A stretch of DNA of 44,835 bases from Actinomyces sp. (lineage in GTDB: Bacteria; Actinomycetota; Actinomycetes; Actinomycetales; Actinomycetaceae): contig NZ_JAUMUL010000024.1 of assembly GCF_030530635.1 (NCBI RefSeq), forward strand, positions 1-44,835. Direction: 5' to 3'. The number at the start of each line of letters is the position of its first letter. The stretch's first letter is position 1. This document shows positions 39,814 through 44,835 of this stretch, piece by piece. Made by a program: the position numbers and the translations under genes. Under the pieces are notes generated by a model, which was not told the origin of the DNA, did no database searches, and saw nothing but the letters and a program-made list of their open reading frames with translations.

Positions 39814-40892
39814 GCGCGCACCTCCGCGGTGACGCCCGCTTCACGCAGGGCGGTGAGTGTGCCCTCCGCCTGTTCGGCGGGGACGGTGAGGGCCAGACGA
39901 CCCACCTGGGCCGAACCGAGCGTCTCGAACAGGCCGCCGGCGACGTCGGCGCCCCGATCGGCGGCGAGCGACAGCACCTGGGCGGCAGCGGGCCGGCCGG
40001 GCCGGGAGGTCAGGGCCACGTCGATGACGACATCGCCGCCGGACAGTGTCCCCGCAGGGACCTCGGGGGCGGGGACCAACTCGTGGGACAGGCGGGAGTC
40101 GACGTCGCGGACCACGTCCTCAATCGGCCCGGACTCGACCACGCGCCCCGCCTCCAGCAGGCTGACGGAGTCGCAGATCTGGCGGACCACGCTCATCTCA
40201 TGGGTGATGATGACGACGGTGACACCGAGGCGGTCGCGCACGTCCCGGATCAGGGCGAGGATCTGGCGGGTGGTTTCCGGGTCCAGCGCGCTGGTGGGTT
40301 CGTCGCACAGCAGGACGGCGGGCTGGTCAGCCAGTGCCCGGGCAATGCCGACCCGCTGCTTCTGGCCGCCGGAGAGCTGGGAGGGGTAGGAGGAGCCACG
40401 GTCGGCCAGGCCCACCAGGTCGAGCATCCGCGCGACCGTATCGTGCCGCTGCCCCTTGGGCACCCCGGCCAGGGCCAGCGGGTAGGCGATGTTCTGTGCG
40501 GTGGTGCGCGAATCGAGCAGGTTCGCGTGCTGGAAGACCATGCCGATGGCGCGGCGGGCCTCACGCAGGTCCCGAGCGGACAGGTCGGTCATGCTCTTGC
40601 CCGCCACACGCACCTCACCGAAAGTGGGACGCTCCAGGCTGGTCAGGCAGCGCACCAGAGTGGACTTGCCGGCGCCGGAGGTGCCGACGATGCCGTGAAT
40701 CGAGCCCGCCTGCACGTTCAAGGTCACGCCGTCCAGCGCGCGCACCGTCTTCCCACCCGGGAGCCTGTAGACCTTGTGGACGTCACGCAGGGAGAGCATG
40801 GGTTCCTGTGCCACCGCCTGAGCCGCGGAGCGCTCCCGGTCCCCGCCCGGCACTGGCCGGCCGGGCGTCTGGGATGCAGGTGTTTGCGTCAC
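39810..40892 (-). CDS. metN: Methionine ABC transporter ATPase
   Basis: The protein is 360 residues. Of several in-frame starts, the GTG at 40892 is chosen because GGAGG stands five bases upstream; the frame open to 41054 runs through the riboswitch. Walker A GTSGAGKSTLV, Q-loop MVFQHANLLDSRT, signature LSGGQKQRVGIARAL, Walker B AVLLCDEPTSALD and the H-loop ITHEMSVV are all intact. The C-terminal ~90 residues form the NIL (methionine-sensing) domain. A ~45-residue Pro/Ala-rich head precedes the ATPase domain. Confidence 0.94.
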   Translation of the reverse strand: MTQTPASQTPGRPVPGGDRERSAAQAVAQEPMLSLRDVHKVYRLPGGKTVRALDGVTLNVQAGSIHGIVGTSGAGKSTLVRCLTSLERPTFGEVRVAGKSMTDLSARDLREARRAIGMVFQHANLLDSRTTAQNIAYPLALAGVPKGQRHDTVARMLDLVGLADRGSSYPSQLSGGQKQRVGIARALADQPAVLLCDEPTSALDPETTRQILALIRDVRDRLGVTVVIITHEMSVVRQICDSVSLLEAGRVVESGPIEDVVRDVDSRLSHELVPAPEVPAGTLSGGDVVIDVALTSRPGRPAAAQVLSLAADRGADVAGGLFETLGSAQVGRLALTVPAEQAEGTLTALREAGVTAEVRA

Positions 40893-40900
40893 GTGATCCT

Positions 40901-40988
40901 CCATCGGTCCTGGCGTTAGCACCCTCTCCGTGAACGGGGGTTGCTGCAACGTCGACAAGCCAGGTCTCTCGGTTGCTCTGGATGGTCG
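40901..40988 (-). promoter_or_regulatory. SAM riboswitch (SAM-I/S-box type)
   Basis: Reading the minus strand from 40988: P1 is CCATC...GATGG. AGAG is followed by CAACCGAGAGACCTGGC, with the P2 stem CAAC/GTTG and the kink-turn-like GAGAGA. GCAGCAACC then matches GGCAACC, a C-rich/G-rich P3 carries a GTTCAC loop, and GGGTGCTAACGCCAGG follows. CCTGGC of the P2 loop and GCCAGG pair perfectly as the S-box pseudoknot. P1's 3' arm GATGG runs directly into GGAGG, the metN ribosome binding site, so ligand binding should hide it and stop translation. Confidence 0.85.
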
Positions 40989-41238
40989 GCGCCTACGGTA
41001 GACGGACGGATGCGCCCGGGGCAAGCCTCGCGGCGAAAACGCCGCGCGCGTCACGTCCGCACGGCGGCGTCGGCCCGCCCGACCGTCCGATCCCGTCGCC
41101 GCCTCCAGCCCGTCGCCGCCTGCACCGAGATCGGTAGAAGTTACGTGCCCAGATCGGTCGCTGTGGTGGCCTGTGTCCTGGCTATCCAGTCAGCGGCCGC
41201 TCACGTGAACGACGTCATGCACATGCACTACCGCCACG

Positions 41239-41335
41239 AACACGTGTTTGCGGCACGCACACGCGTTTTGGAGGTTCTCACGTGCTCTACACCTGCAAAG
41301 CTCGAGAAACTCGCGTATCGGAGGAGAACTCGTGT
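41239..41335. repeat. Nested palindrome, copy P3
   Basis: The outer arms are AACACGTGTT (41239-41248) and AACTCGTGT (41327-41335). The core at 41259-41317 runs from ACACGCGTTTTGGAGGTT through CACGTGC to GAGAAACTCGCGT. Same layout as P1, P2 and P4. Confidence 0.7.
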
Positions 41336-41410
41336 ACGTGAGACGAACACATGCGTTTGGCGGAGCGAGCGACCCCGGCCGGGTCCACAAGCACCTGAAC
41401 TCCGTTCACC

Positions 41411-41440
41411 GGTTCTTCCGGTTTTGGGGTGTGGTGTGGG
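41411..41440 (+). repeat. GGGCTCTTC repeat, copy 6
   Basis: GGTTCTTCCGGTTTTGGGGT followed by GTGGTGTGGG. It pairs with the inverted copy at 41711-41740, 330 bp end to end. Confidence 0.62.
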
Positions 41441-41551
41441 TGCTTGGTGTTGTGGTGTGGGCTCCTGTGGTGGGTTTGCACACTCAAGGAGTGAGTCCGG
41501 GGGTGGATTCCGCGTGATTGTGCGGATTTGATCTGCGGCCCGGGTGTCATG

Positions 41552-41600
41552 ACAGTGCTCTGGTGTGCAACGAGGGGCTCGTTGCACACCGGAGCCCTGT
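41552..41600. repeat. Near-perfect 23-bp-arm hairpin
   Basis: ACAGTGCTCTGGTGTGCAAC plus GAG (41552-41574) pairs with CTCGTTGCACACCGGAGCCC plus TGT (41578-41600) at 21 of 23 positions, with a 3-base GGG loop. One of the two exceptions is a G-U wobble in RNA. It lies midway between repeat copies 6 and 7, about 370 bases before the hydrolase gene. It could be a terminator, a small structured RNA or a cruciform. Confidence 0.7.
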
Positions 41601-41710
41601 CACCAGATTCCGGCCGGAAAGCAGTTTCGGCGTGTTTGCAGGGGAAACCGGGGTTTGGGTGGGTTGGCGCCGATGGCTGTAGTGTGCAAGTCCGCGGCAC
41701 CTACCCTTAA

Positions 41711-41740
41711 CCACCACACCCTCGAGTCGGAAGAGCCCGC
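41711..41740 (-). repeat. GGGCTCTTC repeat, copy 7 (inverted)
   Basis: Read on the minus strand: GCGGGCTCTTCCGACTCGAG then GGTGTGGTGG. It closes the inverted pair begun at 41411. Confidence 0.62.
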
Positions 41741-41971
41741 TCACCCGGCGGAAGGACCGCGGCCGGGTGCTGGCATAAGGGCTCACCGTTTCGCCGTCTC
41801 ACCGTCTAAGGCGATGAGTCCAGGCTTCCGATGAAGGACTCGTCTCTCTACGCCGGCTAGCGCGTCTGCCCCACTATGCGTCGTAGAAGATGACGAAGCG
41901 CTTGCACCGTTACCGCACGCTGATGTTGAGTATGCGCGCTCGATTGCCATCGTCCATGACAGGATGCGGTC

Positions 41972-43141
41972 ATGGCATCCACGACCGGAACGACGTCGGA
42001 CCCGCAGCAGACGCTGCTCAATCCCCCATCACTTTCGGGGGAGGTGCCCGTTGTCGAGCCGGTGCCGGACATCCTGGGCGAGCCCTGGGTGGCGCGCACC
42101 ATACCGGTGACCGACTCCCCCGCCGCACCGGGCGCGGACCACGCCGTATTCGTGCACCAGCGGGGGGCCGTCCCGGCTACGGGAGCCGACGATCCGGCCG
42201 GCGCCCCCCGGCATGAGCGAGCCGTCCTGTTCCTGCACGGGCGCAACGACTACTTCTTCCAGACCTGGCTCGCCGATGCGTTCCTGGTGGCCGGGTGGGA
42301 GTTTTATGCGCTGGAGCTGCGCGCCTGCGGCCGGGCAGGCGTGGACTACTGGTCCCCGCACGACGTGCGCGACCTGCGGGTGCACGATGAGGAGATTAGT
42401 GAGGCACTGCGGATCATCCGTCAGGAGCACGGACATTCCTCGGTGGTACTAAATGGGCATTCAACCGGCGGCTTGCAGGCGGTGATCTGGGCCGCCGACC
42501 ACCCCGGATCGGTTGACGCCGTCACGCTCAACTCCCCATGGTTGCAGTTGAACTCCTCGGGACTGGTGCGCTCCTACGGCTCGGCCTTCATCGACGTGCT
42601 CTCCCGCCGCGACCCGGACCGCGTTATCGACAATCCCCGCGAAAGGCGGGAACTTGAGCCTGCCGCGGCGAACACTCCGCGCACGGTCGGGGCCGACGCC
42701 GCCACCGCCGTACCGGTGGACACCGATCCCGGGCCGATTGAGGTGGACATCTATGCCCGCACCTTGCACCGCCGTTGGGGTGGGCAGTGGGACTGGGATC
42801 TGGCTCTGAAACCATCGCCGTCGTTCCCCGTGCGGGCGGGCTTCCTGGCAGGCATTCGTAGGCTGCAACGGGAGGTGCACCACGGCCTGGGCATCGACGT
42901 GCCGGTGCTCGTGTGCTGCTCGACGACGTCGGGCGGGCCGGACATTTCCCGTGAGGAGGCACTGCGTTGCGACACAGTGCTGTCGGTGGAGCAGATCGTG
43001 GAGCGCTCCCGGTTCCTGGGTGAGGACGTCACCGTGGTGCAGATCCCCGGCGGTGTGCACGATCTGGCGCTGTCCCCCTCGCCTGCCCGCGAGGAGTACC
43101 TGTCCACACTCACCAGCTGGCTGACCGAACGCCTGGACTGA
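41972..43141 (+). CDS. Alpha/beta hydrolase (serine aminopeptidase S33-like)
   Basis: The protein is 389 residues from ATG 41972. The core starts after ~80 hydrophilic residues with AVLFLHGRNDYFFQTW (oxyanion HG), then LNGHSTGGLQAV (nucleophile Ser164). The C-terminal His lies in PGGVHDLALSPSP. This is the monoacylglycerol-lipase/S33-type lysophospholipase-like architecture with an inserted cap. The substrate is unknown. No signal peptide is seen. It converges on the phosphatase gene 30 bases downstream. Confidence 0.86.
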   Translation: MASTTGTTSDPQQTLLNPPSLSGEVPVVEPVPDILGEPWVARTIPVTDSPAAPGADHAVFVHQRGAVPATGADDPAGAPRHERAVLFLHGRNDYFFQTWLADAFLVAGWEFYALELRACGRAGVDYWSPHDVRDLRVHDEEISEALRIIRQEHGHSSVVLNGHSTGGLQAVIWAADHPGSVDAVTLNSPWLQLNSSGLVRSYGSAFIDVLSRRDPDRVIDNPRERRELEPAAANTPRTVGADAATAVPVDTDPGPIEVDIYARTLHRRWGGQWDWDLALKPSPSFPVRAGFLAGIRRLQREVHHGLGIDVPVLVCCSTTSGGPDISREEALRCDTVLSVEQIVERSRFLGEDVTVVQIPGGVHDLALSPSPAREEYLSTLTSWLTERLD

Positions 43142-43171
43142 GCCGCGGCCAGCGCCACCTCTAGTGAGCCC

Positions 43172-43819
43172 CTAACGCCCGCCCGCTCTGCCTGCCATCT
43201 GCGCGAGCGCGGGGGCGAGGGTGTCGCTGACACGCTCGACGACGTCGAGGGTGTCCACGAAATCCGCCATGGTTCCGTACCAGGGGTCTGGTACGTCGAG
43301 ATTCGGAGAGGGCGCGGATGTGGTGGCGGCGTGCTGCGCATCGGGGTCGAATTCGCGGAACATGCGGATGCGTTCCGGGTCGGTTCCCAAGCGCGTGGCG
43401 CGGCGTGTCAGGGCGCGGTGGTGTGCTGCGGTCATGGCGAGGATGAGGTCGGCACGGCGCAGTTCGGCGTCGGCAATGCGATGGGCGGCGTGTGTGGCGA
43501 TGACCGCGGCGACGGCGCGGGAGGCTGCATCGGAGCCGACGCCGTATCCCGCCTCGGCCAGGACTCGCCGGGCGCGCGGATCCATGGGGTTACCGGATTC
43601 CTCGTCGGAGACGCCCGCCGAGGTGACGTTGACCGCGCCCGGGCATTTGGCGGACAGTCCCGCCACGGTGAGCCGGTCCACGAGCACCGCGTGGGCCATG
43701 GCGGAGCGGCAGATGTTGCCGGTGCACACCATGACGACGCCGTATGGCTCGGACGGGTCGTGCTGCGCGGGCAGTTGAGGTGTGAGCGAGCCGGTGTCCG
43801 CGGTGGGGCGTTCGTTCAT
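43172..43819 (-). CDS. Low-molecular-weight protein tyrosine phosphatase
   Basis: The protein is 215 residues. The open frame extends to 44233, but the start at ATG 43819 puts ~26 residues before the catalytic loop, as in the family. VVMVCTGNICRSAMA holds the C-X5-R signature (Cys32, Arg38), and VPDPWYGTMADFVDTLDVVE carries the general acid Asp178. It removes phosphate from tyrosine; actinobacterial homologues act on host or envelope-related proteins. It is longer than the usual ~155 residues because of an N-terminal extension and a C-terminal Ala-rich tail. Confidence 0.92.
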   Translation of the reverse strand: MNERPTADTGSLTPQLPAQHDPSEPYGVVMVCTGNICRSAMAHAVLVDRLTVAGLSAKCPGAVNVTSAGVSDEESGNPMDPRARRVLAEAGYGVGSDAASRAVAAVIATHAAHRIADAELRRADLILAMTAAHHRALTRRATRLGTDPERIRMFREFDPDAQHAATTSAPSPNLDVPDPWYGTMADFVDTLDVVERVSDTLAPALAQMAGRAGGR

Positions 43820-44102
43820 GGCAGGAGCCTGGCCGACTCGGGGCGGGGTTTCAAGGCACCTCCGCTGTGCGGGCGTGGGGAACCGTGCTTGCCTGTGGTT
43901 CAAGGCGTATGGGGCTCTTACGTTGGTGTTTGTGGTGGCGCCGGTCAGTGGTTCCCGTGCTTCCAGTGAATCTGATGCTGCGCCGCAGGTGTCGCGGCCA
44001 CCTGCGGCGAGACGGGGTTTCATGCTTTTCCCGTGTGCACTCGTGTGCCTGCCTTGGGCGACGGTTCGGAGCTTGATACCAGCCGGTTCGGCACTTACGG
44101 CG

Positions 44103-44122
44103 ACGGTACATACGTGTACCGT
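44103..44122. promoter_or_regulatory. Perfect palindrome, operator-like
   Basis: ACGGTACA-TACG-TGTACCGT has perfect 8 bp arms around a self-complementary-like TACG, the look of a TetR-type or similar operator. No regulator gene is next to it within the window, so its role is unknown. Confidence 0.45.
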
Positions 44123-44160
44123 ACAACCTCCAGGTGAAGGTACGAACCCGTAAGGCGAAC

Positions 44161-44187
44161 ACACACTCAAACCCGAAGTGCCGCTTT
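44161..44187 (-). repeat. GGGCTCTTC repeat, copy 8 (inverted)
   Basis: Read on the minus strand: AAAGCGGCACTTCGGGTTTG then AGTGTGTGT. It is closest to the inverted copy at 684-705 (AAAGCGGCGCTTCCGGCTTG). A weak plus-oriented partner, GGGGCTCTTACGTTGGTGTT, lies at 43911-43930. Confidence 0.55.
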
Positions 44188-44635
44188 GTTGACCCCTTGG
44201 ACGCTGGCCGGCTGTCACGATCACCGAACGCACCTTGAGGTACGAGGTGCTTCCTGCCCTTTCAACGAAGTCATGCGGAAAAGTCGGGTCAAAACGTACC
44301 CATCTTTGTACTGTAGACCAAATCGCAACCTCAATGCCAACAACACCAGTCAGCGATTCCGAACAGCCGCTTTTCGTGTTTGCTGGTGGACTGGCGGAGT
44401 ATTCTTACACGACGCCTGTTCGGAGTCTGCAACGCCGGTTAGCGGTCGGCTGAAGGGCTCCGAGCCATACAGCAGACGCCTACCTGGCATGGTAAACGGC
44501 ACAGTGACGCAGTAGATATCCCCGAGGCCCAGAAAACCCGTACGAGCAAGTACCAGCAGGAGTTCCACACCGCCCCAGAAAACACCCTCATACCAGGAGG
44601 GTTATTCATGGGGGGCACCACCGGGGGTGTTATGA

Positions 44636-44731
44636 ACACGCGTTGGCGCCACAGACACGCGTTTTGGACATATGCACGTGCTAAACACCTGCAAACCTCC
44701 AAAAACACGTGCACTCGGGCCGAACTCGTGT
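44636..44731. repeat. Nested palindrome, copy P4
   Basis: The outer arms ACACGCGTTGG and CCGAACTCGTGT enclose a core (44655-44712) running from ACACGCGTTTTGG through GCACGTGC to CCTCCAAAAACACGTG. This is the copy with the longest match to the family pattern on its right side (CACCTGCAAACCTCCAAAAA). Confidence 0.7.
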
Positions 44732-44835
44732 CTGCGAGGCCAGCACGTGTACTCGGGCCGGAGCCGTGTGCTCGGGCCCGTGGGGCGGGGCCGCCGCGTC
44801 GACGGGCATGAGGCCGACGGGGCTGACACTTCGAA

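Larger units (their letters stand above)
40989..41971. other. Repeat-rich gap between metN and the hydrolase gene
   Basis: No gene is identified. It must contain the metN promoter. It holds nested palindrome P3 (41239-41335), the inverted GGGCTCTTC pair (41411-41440 and 41711-41740) and, inside that pair, a 23 bp-arm hairpin at 41552-41600. Confidence 0.6.
43820..44835. other. Gene-free right end of window
   Basis: No credible gene is seen in about 1 kb. It holds a GGGCTCTTC-like pair (weak at ~43908-43935, clear at 44161-44187), a 20 bp palindrome at 44103-44122, an inverted repeat GATTCCGAACAGCC/GCCTGTTCGGAGTC (44355-44368 and 44414-44427), and nested palindrome P4. Confidence 0.6.

Noticed and set aside
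43820..44233. An N-terminal extension of the tyrosine phosphatase
   Set aside because: The extension lies over repeat and palindrome sequence and has no similarity to the family, whose members start close to the catalytic loop.

Overview
The window looks like chromosome of a high-GC Gram-positive bacterium (Actinomycetota), most probably an Actinomycetaceae member such as Actinomyces in the broad sense. This rests on GC-rich codon use, frequent GTG starts with strong GGAGG-type ribosome binding sites, an ESX-type (type VII) secretion locus, an actinobacterial HrpB helicase and an arginine deiminase locus. The genus is inference.

Bases 1-12.9 k form a type VII secretion (T7SS) neighbourhood. 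The left edge holds the 3' end of eccC. On the minus strand, reading from 9.8 k down to 0.8 k, lie three small WXG100/ESAT-6-like helpers, an 810-residue secreted toxin ending in a DNA/RNA non-specific endonuclease domain, and its immunity gene. An array of four further cassettes follows. Each cassette is an orphan 83-residue copy of the toxin's C-terminal half-domain, without the catalytic His, followed by another immunity gene. Toxin ends and immunity N-terminal halves vary, while long DNA blocks inside both are almost identical, so the array looks like a store of alternative toxin tips and immunities. On the plus strand (10.0-12.9 k) are a DUF6177-like gene and three other probable T7SS-associated genes.

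Bases 13-17 k carry housekeeping-type genes: a glutamine-amidotransferase homologue that has lost its Cys and His, a Sir2 deacetylase, an SDR-like oxidoreductase, an intact amidotransferase paralogue and a diverged purine-nucleoside-phosphorylase-like protein. Bases 17-19.6 k are repeat-rich and hold an IS5-family element. Bases 19.6-23.9 k hold an XRE regulator, two membrane proteins and hrpB.

Bases 24-29.2 k are a decaying arginine deiminase locus: an orphan ArgR C-terminal domain, intact arcD and arcA, a 37-codon remnant of arcB, a deleted and frameshifted arcC, and an intact argR. Bases 29.3-35.2 k hold an NTF2-like protein, tRNA-Ser(CGA), tadA, a BCCT transporter, upp and an unknown membrane-anchored protein. 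Bases 35.3-38.0 k are a dead iron-siderophore ABC operon (stops, frameshifts, deletions) that still has a DtxR/IdeR-like box. Bases 38-41 k are metNIQ on the minus strand under a SAM riboswitch. The right end has an alpha/beta hydrolase and a low-molecular-weight protein tyrosine phosphatase.

The intergenic gaps hold three apparently undescribed repeat families. One is a ~100-115 bp nested palindrome (four copies). One is a ~30 bp motif around GGGCTCTTCCGGTTTGGGGG, mostly occurring as inverted pairs (eight copies). One is a ~122 bp element with 20 bp terminal inverted repeats (two copies plus a fragment).
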